This document shows positions 9,495 to 18,340 of a stretch of 64,000 nucleotides of DNA, piece after piece; the stretch's first letter is position 1; each line of letters opens with the position of its first letter. Source of the stretch: Pseudovibrio axinellae (GTDB lineage Bacteria > Pseudomonadota > Alphaproteobacteria > Rhizobiales > Stappiaceae). Made by a program: the position numbers and the translations under genes. Location: the NCBI RefSeq assembly GCF_900110875.1, contig NZ_FOFM01000014.1:16653-80652 (forward strand), given 5' to 3'. Under the pieces are notes generated by a model. The model had not been told where the DNA came from, did no database searches, and saw only the letters and a program-made list of their open reading frames with translations.

Positions 9495-10172
9495 TCACAG
9501 TACTTTCCAATCAATTTCAGGCAGCCCGCACTCTTTGAGGTAGCTGTTGGTCTTCGAAAAGGGCGCAGAGCCAAAGAAGCCGCGCCTTGCTGATAAGGGG
9601 GAAGGATGCACGCTCCTCAACACCAGATGCTTTTGCTCGTCAATCAGTGCAATCTTGTTTTGCGCATGAGCCCCCCAAAGGATGAAGACAAGGTTTTCTC
9701 TGCGTTCAGAAAGCCCTTTGATTGCAGCATCAGTAAATTGCGCCCATCCCTTTTTGGAATGCGAGCCAGCTTTAGCCGCTTCCACGCTCAAAGAGGTATT
9801 AAGCAACAAGACCCCTTGCTCAGCCCAATGCGTCAGACAACCATGCAAAGCTGGCTCAATGCCAAGGTCGCTCTCCAGCTCCTTGTAGATATTGCGCAGC
9901 GAGGGCGGCAGCTTCACCCCTTTACGCACAGAAAATGAAAGGCCATGCGCTTGCCCTTCACCGTGATACGGATCTTGCCCAAGAATGACCACCCGCACAT
10001 CCTTCAGCGGCGCAGCATTAAACGCAGCATAAATATCCGTCTCCGGTGGGTAAACGACTTTCCCATCCGCAGCCTCCGCCTCCAAAAACGCCTGAAGCTT
10101 CTGGAAGTATGGCTCGCTCATCTGGGGAGCAAGCACGCTCTGCCATCCCTCTTCAAACTGTACCTGCACCAC
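9495..10172 (-). CDS. ung: Uracil-DNA glycosylase, family 1
   Basis: Ung removes uracil from DNA to start base-excision repair. The 225-residue protein has the water-activating motif GQDPYHG with catalytic Asp67 and the minor-groove loop HPSPLSARRGF with His189. A Pro-rich loop (KLPPSLRNIYKE) and a uracil-recognition LLLNTSL strand are also present. Length and motifs are complete. It is divergent from ruvX, with a 142-bp gap between the two starts. Confidence 0.97.
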   Translation of the reverse strand: MVQVQFEEGWQSVLAPQMSEPYFQKLQAFLEAEAADGKVVYPPETDIYAAFNAAPLKDVRVVILGQDPYHGEGQAHGLSFSVRKGVKLPPSLRNIYKELESDLGIEPALHGCLTHWAEQGVLLLNTSLSVEAAKAGSHSKKGWAQFTDAAIKGLSERRENLVFILWGAHAQNKIALIDEQKHLVLRSVHPSPLSARRGFFGSAPFSKTNSYLKECGLPEIDWKVL

Positions 10173-10314
10173 ACATATCCTTATCCATTTATGACTTTGC
10201 TATATGACCCTTATCAGAACCCTAGCCGCAGAGTTTAACAGCATGCGCCATGTCCCCGACAAAAGTTTAGATTATCTGCTTGGCCTCAACCACCAGCCGT
10301 GTTAACTCGCCGCC

Positions 10315-10803
10315 ATGGCTAACCATCCAACACTTTCTCTCGAAGATTTCTGCGACTCGCTTTATGACGATGACCGCCTGATCGGCATCGACCTTGGAAG
10401 CAAGACAATCGGCCTGGCTCTGACAGACACAGGGCGCCAGATTGCCTCTCCGTTTGAGACCATAAAACGAGCAAAATTCACGCAGGATGCGGATCGCCTG
10501 CTGGAGATCTGCCGCGAACATGGCGTCTATGGCCTCGTGATCGGCTTGCCGTTGAATATGGATGGCAGCGAAGGGCCACGTTGCCAGTCAACACACGCTT
10601 TTGTGCGCAACTTGAGCAAAAAAACCGAAATCCCAATGACGTATTGGGATGAGAGGCTTTCAACCGCAGCGGTTACGCGCACTCTGATAGAGGCTGACCG
10701 GTCCCGCGCACGCCGCGCAGAGCTTGTTGACAAGATGGCAGCCTCGTATATCCTTCAAGGCTTTCTTGATCGCGTCAATTATGGCGGCGTAGCCTTCGAG
10801 TAA
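10315..10803 (+). CDS. ruvX: Putative pre-16S rRNA nuclease / Holliday-junction resolvase RuvX (YqgF)
   Basis: This 162-residue protein has the YqgF RNase-H-like fold. [13 protein letters not shown] carries Asp26, [13 protein letters not shown] is the central motif, DERLSTAAV carries the second acidic pair and [14 protein letters not shown] the last acidic residue. Family members process 16S rRNA 5' ends and have also been described as Holliday-junction resolvases. The N-terminal extension (about 20 residues) is typical of alphaproteobacteria. No clear terminator follows. Confidence 0.93.
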   Translation: MANHPTLSLEDFCDSLYDDDRLIGIDLGSKTIGLALTDTGRQIASPFETIKRAKFTQDADRLLEICREHGVYGLVIGLPLNMDGSEGPRCQSTHAFVRNLSKKTEIPMTYWDERLSTAAVTRTLIEADRSRARRAELVDKMAASYILQGFLDRVNYGGVAFE

Positions 10804-10978
10804 TGGCATCAGCAACAGCCGCATTAATACTTGAGAAAATCTGAGAGACCGCATTCTTTACGCATGAACTCTTTTCAGGCTACGTAAATAGACTGACACC
10901 CCACCAAGGTTCAGTCTACCTTCTTACCAGATGCCAGACACAAAAAATGTCGGCACATAGCCTCAAAAAAGTACACGC

Positions 10979-11917
10979 ATGTTTTCAGCCCTGTCGGCCA
11001 TATTTTCTGTCTTGCTCCTCACAGCCACTGGCTGGTTCTTACATCACCGCAACATCATCCCCACAGAACGCTGGCGGGGAATGGAAGACCTAGCCTACTG
11101 GGTGCTGTTTCCTGCAATCATTTTGATCAATGTGGGAACATCAGAATTTTCCGCAATGCCGGTGATGGAAATCGCAATAGCAGTACTTGGAACCTTCATC
11201 TCTTTGGCAGTTCTTTGCCTTCTCCTGTCCCCTTTCCTGAAACACCGATTTGCCATCTCCGGTCCACGCTTCACCTCAATTTTCCAGGGTACGGTACGCT
11301 GGAACGTCTTCATCGCCATGGCCATCGCGGCCAACAGCCTGGGCGAGGAAGGCGTCGCGCTCATCGCTATCATCATGGCAATCCTGATACCAGCAGCCAA
11401 CCTGCTGTGTGTGACAGTACTTGCAATTTATGTGGGAGGGTCCCTACCAACGCCCTTAGCCTTGTCAAAGGAGCTTTTGAAGAACCCGTATATTCTCAGC
11501 GTTGCAGCAGGGGCTATCCTCAATGCCTCAGATATCGAATTCCCTGAGATCATTGCTAACTACCTCACATTTTTGGGAAGCGCAGCACTGCCAATCGCAG
11601 TGCTTTGTGTCGGAGCTGCGTTAGATCTTCAGGCTTTAAGACGCCCTGGACCTGCACTGACGACGGCCCTGTTGATGCGTAATATACTCGCGCCAACCAT
11701 CGCCCTGTGCTTTGTCATAGTGCTTGGTTTGGATGAAGTTTCTGCAACCATCGTTATACTTGTATTTGCGGTTCCATCTGCAGCGGCAAGCTATGTACTT
11801 GCAAGAAAAATGGGCGGCGACGCCAAACTGATGGCCGAAATTTTGACCCTTCAGACGGTCGCCGCCGCACTTACAATTCCTGGATGTCTATTGATTGTGG
11901 CCTACGTGATCGGGTAA
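10979..11917 (+). CDS. AEC-family permease
   Basis: This 312-residue membrane protein has about ten hydrophobic helices in two repeats, matching the auxin-efflux-carrier-like family. Bacterial members often carry malate, malonate or other anions. Its 3' end overlaps the convergent acyl-CoA dehydrogenase gene by 16 bp. The substrate is not readable from sequence. Confidence 0.85.
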   Translation: MFSALSAIFSVLLLTATGWFLHHRNIIPTERWRGMEDLAYWVLFPAIILINVGTSEFSAMPVMEIAIAVLGTFISLAVLCLLLSPFLKHRFAISGPRFTSIFQGTVRWNVFIAMAIAANSLGEEGVALIAIIMAILIPAANLLCVTVLAIYVGGSLPTPLALSKELLKNPYILSVAAGAILNASDIEFPEIIANYLTFLGSAALPIAVLCVGAALDLQALRRPGPALTTALLMRNILAPTIALCFVIVLGLDEVSATIVILVFAVPSAAASYVLARKMGGDAKLMAEILTLQTVAAALTIPGCLLIVAYVIG

Positions 11918-13557
11918 AGCCACTCCAAGATGCCCTTAGCATCGTAGCGCGCATCCAACATGCCATAGGTGGAACGCCATTGACCCGCCATCCGCGTCTC
12001 AATAAAGGCATTGGCAATTGGCTGCGGTGCAACTTCGTTCAATGCAGCAGCAGCAGCTGTGATCGCCAGCTGCTCGGTCAACAACCGGGCACTGCCCTCA
12101 TCTTCCAGGCAGGTCCTAGCGGCCGCTTGCAGCACTTCAACCGAAACCTTACCAGCCGGTCCCAGATCAGTTTCCAGCATACCAAGCACATTCATGAAAC
12201 TATCTGGACTGCGATGCATCGCACGAAGTAAGTCAAGCGCCATGATGTTGCCTGAACCTTCCCAGATGCTATTCACAGGAGCTTCACGATAGATGCGCGA
12301 AACATCATGGTCTTCAACGTAGCCGTTGCCACCCAGACACTCCATCGCCTCGGCCGCAACATTCTCCGCGCTTTTACAAATCCAGTATTTCGCAGCTGGT
12401 GTAATAATACGCAGGAAGTCAGCAGCCTGACTGTCTGCACCTTCCCGGTCCATGCAATGTGCCAGCTTTAACGCAAGCGCTTCACTGGCCGCCATATCCA
12501 AGGACATATCCGCCAGCACCCGCTGCATAAGCGGCTTTTCAATGAGCCGTGATCCAAACGCGCTGCGGTTAGAGGTGTGATGAACAGCTCTGGAAATTGC
12601 AGCCCGCATCAACGCAGCAGACCCAATACAACAATCCACACGCGTTGGGGTCACCATCTTCAAGATGGTCTTAATGCCCTTGCCTTGCTCCCCAACAAGG
12701 AACCCAACAGCGTTGTTAAACTCAACCTCAGAGGACGCATTGGATTTATTGCCAAGCTTGTTTTTCAAGCGCTGGAAATCCAGTCCGTTGACTTCTCCAG
12801 TTTCCAAAATGCGCGGAACAAGGAAACAAGTTGGTCCTTCTTCCAGTTTTGCCAGCACTAGGAAAGCATCGCACATTGGAGCGGAGAAAAACCACTTGTG
12901 TCCGTTAATGACATACGTGTCATCTGAGACCTTTTCGGCACGCGTAATGATCTGACGCAAGTCAGACCCACCCTGCTTCTCCGTCATACCCATGCCAAGG
13001 CTTGCACCCATTTTCTGGCTGGCAGGACGGAACCGCTGATCATATTTGCGGCTTGCAATACGTTCATTCCAAACTTTGGAAAGCTCAGGTGACTGCGTTA
13101 AAGCCATTGCAGAGGCATTGGTCATGGTGACAGGACAAAGGTGCCCGCCTTCCACCTGGCTCATAACAAAATATTTGCGCGCACGATTGAAAAACGCACG
13201 CTCCCCACCCGGCTGCATAGATTCAACAGAAGCGCTGTGCAGGCCAGCTTCAAACGAGCGGCGCATCAATGCATGGTAAGAAGGGTGAAACTCGACAACA
13301 TCCAAACGGCGGCCATATGGATCATGAGTTTTCAACACTGGCTCGTTCACATTTGCCAATCGCCCCAAATCTAGTGCATCTGCGGCTCCACACTGCTCAC
13401 CAAACTTGATAAGCTCTTCACGTGCAGAATCATTGGACCCAGTGCCACCCAAATCAGCAAGGAGAATTGGGTCACTCTCGGCAAGATTATATCCACAATA
13501 TGGAGGAGCTTGGTTGATTACTCCGGTCGTCATCGTGGCTTGTGAAACTTTTTCCAT
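11902..13557 (-). CDS. AidB-like acyl-CoA dehydrogenase
   Basis: This 551-residue flavoprotein matches the length and opening of AidB (a tyrosine-rich N-terminal NQAPPYCGYNL segment). Family signatures include MGMTEKQGGSD and the late motif AMECLGGNGYVEDHDVSRIYREAPVNSIWEGSGNI. E. coli AidB is part of the adaptive response to alkylation and binds DNA with its C-terminal domain. Whether this homologue acts in DNA protection or in acyl-CoA oxidation is open. GGGAGG precedes the ATG at 13557. It is convergent with the AEC gene and divergent from pyrB. Confidence 0.87.
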   Translation of the reverse strand: MEKVSQATMTTGVINQAPPYCGYNLAESDPILLADLGGTGSNDSAREELIKFGEQCGAADALDLGRLANVNEPVLKTHDPYGRRLDVVEFHPSYHALMRRSFEAGLHSASVESMQPGGERAFFNRARKYFVMSQVEGGHLCPVTMTNASAMALTQSPELSKVWNERIASRKYDQRFRPASQKMGASLGMGMTEKQGGSDLRQIITRAEKVSDDTYVINGHKWFFSAPMCDAFLVLAKLEEGPTCFLVPRILETGEVNGLDFQRLKNKLGNKSNASSEVEFNNAVGFLVGEQGKGIKTILKMVTPTRVDCCIGSAALMRAAISRAVHHTSNRSAFGSRLIEKPLMQRVLADMSLDMAASEALALKLAHCMDREGADSQAADFLRIITPAAKYWICKSAENVAAEAMECLGGNGYVEDHDVSRIYREAPVNSIWEGSGNIMALDLLRAMHRSPDSFMNVLGMLETDLGPAGKVSVEVLQAAARTCLEDEGSARLLTEQLAITAAAAALNEVAPQPIANAFIETRMAGQWRSTYGMLDARYDAKGILEWLYPIT

Positions 13558-13690
13558 TTTTCCTCCCGCGAGTTACCCAACGATTTTGATAGGTTAACCC
13601 GAGTGTTGCAACTGAGATTTGCACAATAAATAATATACATCTGTAGAGCTCTTTACGAGCATAGGGTTTCTGCATATTAAAAGGTCTTCG

Positions 13691-14650
13691 ATGAGCAAGA
13701 AAACCACACATCGATCCTCCGCGTTCCCGCATCGCCATCTCCTCGGTATCGAGGGATTGCAGCCTCCCCACATTAATTACCTATTGGATCTCGCCGACGA
13801 AGCCGTCGAAGTGTCCCGACAGGTAGAAAAGCAGAAAGCAGTTCTGCGTGGGCGAACGCAAATAAACCTCTTCTTTGAGGCTTCCACCCGCACCCAATCT
13901 TCTTTTGAGCTTGCAGGCAAGCGCCTGGGCGCGGATGTTATGAACATGTCGGTCTCCACCTCCTCGGTGAAAAAGGGCGAAACCCTGATCGACACAGCAG
14001 CAACCTTGAACGCCATGCGTCCTGACTTACTGGTTGTTCGCCACCACGCCGCAGGAGCGGTGCACCTGCTGGCCCGTAAAATTGGCTGTGCAGTCGTAAA
14101 CGCCGGTGACGGCCCTCACGAACACCCAACCCAGGCTCTCCTCGATGCTCTGACTATTCGCCGCCATAAAGGAACTCTTGGCGGTTTGACAGTAGCCATC
14201 TGCGGAGACATCCGTCATTCCCGCGTTGCCCGCTCCAACATCATTCTTCTCTCCAATATGGGAGCACGCGTGCGTGTCATAGCTCCCTCTACACTACTGC
14301 CCTCTGGTATTCATAGTATGGGCGTAGAAGTATTCACAGACATGCGCGAAGGACTCAAAGGCTGCGACATCGTCATGATGCTCCGTTTGCAACGCGAACG
14401 CATGAGTGGTGCGTTTGTACCATCTGTTCGTGAGTATTTCCGTTACCACGGCTTGGATGCTGAAAAACTCTCCTATGCCAAACCAGACGCACTGGTCATG
14501 CACCCGGGTCCAATGAACCGCGGAGTGGAAATTGCAGCCGAAATTGCAGACGGCCCACAAAGCCTTATCCGTGAGCAGGTAGAAATGGGCGTCGCCATTC
14601 GTATGGCAGTGCTAGAAGCCCTCGCCAATAACCTTCCTGACAATTCCTAG
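13691..14650 (+). CDS. pyrB: Aspartate carbamoyltransferase catalytic subunit
   Basis: PyrB condenses carbamoyl phosphate and aspartate in pyrimidine synthesis. The 319-residue protein has the carbamoyl-phosphate loop [12 protein letters not shown] (Ser65-Thr-Arg-Thr68), the Lys-containing loop [16 protein letters not shown] and the aspartate loop [11 protein letters not shown]. The next gene, a dihydroorotase homologue, starts 11 bp downstream, so the two are co-transcribed. No pyrI regulatory chain is nearby. Confidence 0.97.
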   Translation: MSKKTTHRSSAFPHRHLLGIEGLQPPHINYLLDLADEAVEVSRQVEKQKAVLRGRTQINLFFEASTRTQSSFELAGKRLGADVMNMSVSTSSVKKGETLIDTAATLNAMRPDLLVVRHHAAGAVHLLARKIGCAVVNAGDGPHEHPTQALLDALTIRRHKGTLGGLTVAICGDIRHSRVARSNIILLSNMGARVRVIAPSTLLPSGIHSMGVEVFTDMREGLKGCDIVMMLRLQRERMSGAFVPSVREYFRYHGLDAEKLSYAKPDALVMHPGPMNRGVEIAAEIADGPQSLIREQVEMGVAIRMAVLEALANNLPDNS

Positions 14651-14661
14651 AGGACACGCGC

Positions 14662-15966
14662 ATGAACAAGAATGTAAGCCCGCTGGTCCTGACAAACGCC
14701 CGCATCATTGACCCTGCAAACAACATTGATGAAGCTGGTGCGGTTATCGTTGAAGATGGCAAAATCCTCGCAGCAGGAGCAAGCGCACTCAACCAGGGCG
14801 CACCTGAAGGCGCAACAACGATAGACTGCAAAGGGACTGTAGTCGCTCCTGGGCTCGTTGATATGGGTGTGAGCGTTGGTGAACCTGGCGCAGAACACCG
14901 CGAAACACTGGAAAGCGCGAGCCGCGCAGCAGCAGCTGGCGGCGTCACAACCATCATTACAAGCCCAAACACCGATCCTGTGATTGACGACCCGGCTCTG
15001 GTGGACTTCATGCTCCGCCGGGCACGTGACACTGCACTCGTCAACGTTCACCCTATGGCAGCTTTGACCAAAGGCCTATTGGGCAAGGACATGAGCGAGC
15101 TGGGCTTGCTTAAAGAAGCAGGCGCTATCGCCTTTTCCAACGACAGACTGCCCATCTCCAACCCTTCCGTTCTGGTCCGCCTGCTCACTTATGCCCGTGA
15201 CTTTGATGCACTTGTTGTACACCAGGCAAAAGATACCGACCTTGCAGGCTCAGGCGTCATGAACTCAGGTTTAAGAGCAACCTGGCTTGGTTTGGGGGGC
15301 ATTCCAAAAGAAGCTGAATTCATCGCCATCGAACGTGACATGCGCCTTTTGGCAATGGCGAAAGGGAAATACCACGCCCGGTTGATCTCTTGTCCTCAAA
15401 GTGCAAGTGCGATTCAAAAAGCAAAGGATGATGGGCTTGATGTAACCGCTGGCATCTCCATTAATCACCTCACGCTGAATGAAAACGACATCGGCCCATA
15501 CCGGACCTTCCACAAAATGTCGCCGCCTCTTCGCACTGAAGATGACCGTCAGGCCATGGTAGAAGCACTGGCAAATGGCACAATCGACATAATAATGTCC
15601 GATCACAACCCACAAGATGTGGAAACTAAGCGTCACCCCTTTGCAGAAGCAGAAGATGGTGCGTTAGGGCTAGAAACAATGCTTGGAGCTGGAATGCGCC
15701 TCGTCTTGAACGAAGACATCTCACTTTCCAAACTGCTTGCAACAATGACCTGCAATCCAGCTGATCGTCTTGGCCTTCCAGCCGGTCGCCTTTCAAAGGG
15801 CGCACCTGCGGACCTGATCATCTTTGATCCGCAAAAGCCATGGATTGTAGAAAAGGAGAAAATTCGCTCCCGTTCAAAGAACACTCCTTTTGAGGACGAA
15901 ACTTTGACAGGTCGGGTTTTGACAACTGTTGTTGCAGGCGGCATCCTAGATAACGACGCTATGTAA
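14662..15966 (+). CDS. Dihydroorotase-like protein, probably non-catalytic (PyrC'/PyrX type)
   Basis: This 434-residue protein has the overall type-I dihydroorotase fold and lies 11 bp after pyrB. Where active enzymes have the metal-binding HxH in LVDxHxHxREPG, this one reads [12 protein letters not shown], so both His and the Arg are gone. A later histidine motif is also changed (ISCPQS region, NHL rather than HHL). The C-terminal SDHNP motif remains. In pseudomonads a similar inactive homologue assembles with PyrB and supports its activity. I infer the same structural role here, with a working dihydroorotase encoded elsewhere. Automated pipelines would usually label it pyrC. Confidence 0.85.
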   Translation: MNKNVSPLVLTNARIIDPANNIDEAGAVIVEDGKILAAGASALNQGAPEGATTIDCKGTVVAPGLVDMGVSVGEPGAEHRETLESASRAAAAGGVTTIITSPNTDPVIDDPALVDFMLRRARDTALVNVHPMAALTKGLLGKDMSELGLLKEAGAIAFSNDRLPISNPSVLVRLLTYARDFDALVVHQAKDTDLAGSGVMNSGLRATWLGLGGIPKEAEFIAIERDMRLLAMAKGKYHARLISCPQSASAIQKAKDDGLDVTAGISINHLTLNENDIGPYRTFHKMSPPLRTEDDRQAMVEALANGTIDIIMSDHNPQDVETKRHPFAEAEDGALGLETMLGAGMRLVLNEDISLSKLLATMTCNPADRLGLPAGRLSKGAPADLIIFDPQKPWIVEKEKIRSRSKNTPFEDETLTGRVLTTVVAGGILDNDAM

Positions 15967-15988
15967 GTGCAATAACCGGAGATTTGCC

Positions 15989-16606
15989 GTGCCTGAACCA
16001 ATCAGCTGGTCCTTTGATTTACCCTATTACCTGGCTGCATTGGCCTTTGGCTACCTGCTCGGCTCAATTCCATTTGGCCTGCTGTTTACAAAAATGGCAG
16101 GCCATGGCGACATCCGCAACATCGGCTCCGGTAACATCGGCACCACAAACGTTTTGAGAACAGGCAGTAAAAAGTTGGCTGCTCTCACCCTTTTGTGCGA
16201 CGCCCTTAAAGGCACTACCGCCGTGGTCTTGATTGGCTTTTTCATGGGCAATGAGGCCGCTCTTATTGCAGGCTTGGGCGCTTTTCTTGGTCACCTCTTC
16301 CCAGTGTGGCTCAAGTTCAAGGGTGGCAAAGGTGTTGCAACCTATATCGGAATCTTGCTGGGAATCTTCTGGCCCGTTGGCATCATCTTTATCGTAATCT
16401 GGATAGCCACGGCTTACATCACCAAGTTCTCCTCCCTGTCAGCACTCGTAGCAAGCCTTGTCACTCCCTTTATTCTGATGGCTTTCGATCAATGGCAAAT
16501 TGCGCAAATGATGGGATTACTCAGCGTATTGCTATGGGCAAAACATCACGAGAACATTGCCCGCCTAATCAAAGGCAAGGAAAGCAAGATCGGTTCCAAA
16601 GGATGA
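15989..16606 (+). CDS. plsY: Glycerol-3-phosphate acyltransferase PlsY
   Basis: PlsY transfers acyl groups from acyl-phosphate to glycerol-3-phosphate, the first step of phospholipid synthesis, in the inner membrane. The 205-residue protein has about five membrane helices and the three family motifs: GSIPFG, the [16 protein letters not shown] glycine-rich loop and [11 protein letters not shown]. It starts at a GTG preceded by CGGAG, 22 bp after the pyrC' stop, and dprA follows after 5 bp. Confidence 0.95.
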   Translation: MPEPISWSFDLPYYLAALAFGYLLGSIPFGLLFTKMAGHGDIRNIGSGNIGTTNVLRTGSKKLAALTLLCDALKGTTAVVLIGFFMGNEAALIAGLGAFLGHLFPVWLKFKGGKGVATYIGILLGIFWPVGIIFIVIWIATAYITKFSSLSALVASLVTPFILMAFDQWQIAQMMGLLSVLLWAKHHENIARLIKGKESKIGSKG

Positions 16607-16611
16607 GTTGA

Positions 16612-17805
16612 ATGGAGACAGCCACCAAACGCCGGGCACCACATTTAAGTGACACCCAGCGGCTTGCGTGGCTTCGTCTCATCCGCTCCGAAAACGTTGG
16701 ACCAACAACCTTTCGCGAGTTACTCAACCACTTCGGCTCAGCACATACTGCACTCGACGCCCTACCAGAACTATCAAGAAGAGGCGGAAAGAAAACCTAC
16801 CGCCTCTTTTCCAAGGATAAAGCAGAGGCTGAATTAGCAGCCCTTTATAAAATGGGGGCCCGTCTCGTTGCTATGGGAGAGCCCGCTTATCCCCCCTTAC
16901 TCCGACATATCGATGCGCCGCCGCCCCTTCTGGCAATCCGCGCCAGAGACCCCTTGCAACAAGAGCTCACCGGCACTCAAAAAACACTGGCAATCATAGG
17001 TGCGCGTAATTGTTCTGTTGCTGGAGCAAAGTTTGCAACAACACTGGCAGGTGATTTATCAGCTCATGGGTTCACGATCATTTCGGGGTTGGCGCGCGGC
17101 ATTGACAGTGCAGCCCACAAAGCAGCTCTAAGCGCTGGAACGATCGCCGCCTTTGCAGGCGGAATTGACACCATCTACCCGAAAGAAAATCAGGCCCTTT
17201 TTTCTTCCATGATTGCAGCAAACGGGGCAGCGATCAGCGAGATGCCCATCGGCAGAAATCCACGGGCCAGAGATTTTCCACGTCGTAATCGCCTTATCTC
17301 AGGAATGTCTCTGGGTGTTATCCTAATAGAAGCTGCAGAAAAATCGGGCTCGTTGCATACCGCGCGTTACGCTCTGGAACAAAACCGGGAGATTCTGGCT
17401 GTACCTGGTGCTCCGCTCGATCCTCGTTCAGTTGGCGCAAATAAGTTGATCCAGCAAGGTGCAGCTCTTATTCAATCGGTCGAAGACGTCCTGGAGGTGA
17501 TAGAGCCCACAATCTCCATGTCATTACCGCTTCATCATGGAATCGATGAGCCTGCGAAGAGCTGGCCAGCACTGGAAGAACTTGAAACCCCAACGACCTT
17601 GCACCCCAAAAATGCCAGAGAGCAGGATCGCCAAGCCATCATAGATGCACTCAGTGAAACCCCGATCGATCAGGACGAACTTCTGCGTTTCACCGGCGTC
17701 TCGCTGCAAACGCTTCAGCTCATTCTTCTGGAAATTGAGCTGGCAGGCCGTCTGGAACGGCACAAACCCAACAAACTATCGATGATACACGCAGCCTCTA
17801 GCTGA
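16612..17805 (+). CDS. dprA: DNA-processing protein DprA
   Basis: DprA protects incoming single-stranded DNA and loads RecA during natural transformation. The 397-residue protein has an N-terminal helix-hairpin/SAM-like region (1-100), the DprA Rossmann core (about 110-310, with IIGARNCSVAG, GLARGIDSAAHKAAL and FPRRNRLISGMS) and a C-terminal winged helix (about 340-390). It starts 5 bp after plsY. The three-domain form is usual in alphaproteobacteria. Confidence 0.95.
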   Translation: METATKRRAPHLSDTQRLAWLRLIRSENVGPTTFRELLNHFGSAHTALDALPELSRRGGKKTYRLFSKDKAEAELAALYKMGARLVAMGEPAYPPLLRHIDAPPPLLAIRARDPLQQELTGTQKTLAIIGARNCSVAGAKFATTLAGDLSAHGFTIISGLARGIDSAAHKAALSAGTIAAFAGGIDTIYPKENQALFSSMIAANGAAISEMPIGRNPRARDFPRRNRLISGMSLGVILIEAAEKSGSLHTARYALEQNREILAVPGAPLDPRSVGANKLIQQGAALIQSVEDVLEVIEPTISMSLPLHHGIDEPAKSWPALEELETPTTLHPKNAREQDRQAIIDALSETPIDQDELLRFTGVSLQTLQLILLEIELAGRLERHKPNKLSMIHAASS

Positions 17806-17817
17806 CATTGACAGTCG

Positions 17818-18135
17818 CTATTTCGCACCCTTTGTTTCAGGGGCCCCACTGTCCACACCATCTTGTGCCGACAGGATATTCACCTGCGCTTCCGCTTCCT
17901 TTTGCGCAAGAACCAGCAAATACCCTAGAAAATCCAGCTTACTTGCCAACGCCATGTCACTTAACTCTCGGGACATTTTCGCGCAGTATTCTGCCACATC
18001 GCTTGCTTCGGTTATTCTGTCATTTTTCGGCAACGGGTATTTACGCAAGCTTTCGAGCCTTCTTATGCATCTATGACATAACCCCAGAATGCCAAAAACC
18101 CTTTGCAATCTGACGGTTATGGAAACCAACTCCAA
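17818..18135 (-). CDS. Small conserved hypothetical protein
   Basis: The reading frame allows 105 residues. The C-terminal part (YCAKMSRELSDMALASKLDF followed by LGYLLVLAQKEAEAQ) resembles small alphaproteobacterial proteins of unknown function often found between dprA and topA. It is acidic-helical and probably cytoplasmic. The start is uncertain: the outermost codon is a TTG, and another TTG about 28 codons in has AGAAGG upstream. It is convergent with dprA (12-bp gap). No function can be assigned. Confidence 0.55.
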   Translation of the reverse strand: MELVSITVRLQRVFGILGLCHRCIRRLESLRKYPLPKNDRITEASDVAEYCAKMSRELSDMALASKLDFLGYLLVLAQKEAEAQVNILSAQDGVDSGAPETKGAK

Positions 18136-18340
18136 TATCTTAGGTTGTAACTATTATCAAGCACAACCAAACCTTGACCCAAGGAAAATTAGGGGAGTGT
18201 CTTTTCCGCTCTTGACCTATCGGTCTGAAAAGGCCATTTGACAGCCGCGATGTCATCCGAGATTGTATCGGTTCGACTCATGTAAACGGTTTTTGATTTA
18301 TCAATTCCAAGACGAGATTTACGCGAAAGCCAGGAAATCA

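Noticed and set aside
18221..18300. A tRNA-like GGTTCGACTC sequence before topA
   Set aside because: The surrounding sequence cannot form the acceptor or anticodon arms of a tRNA.
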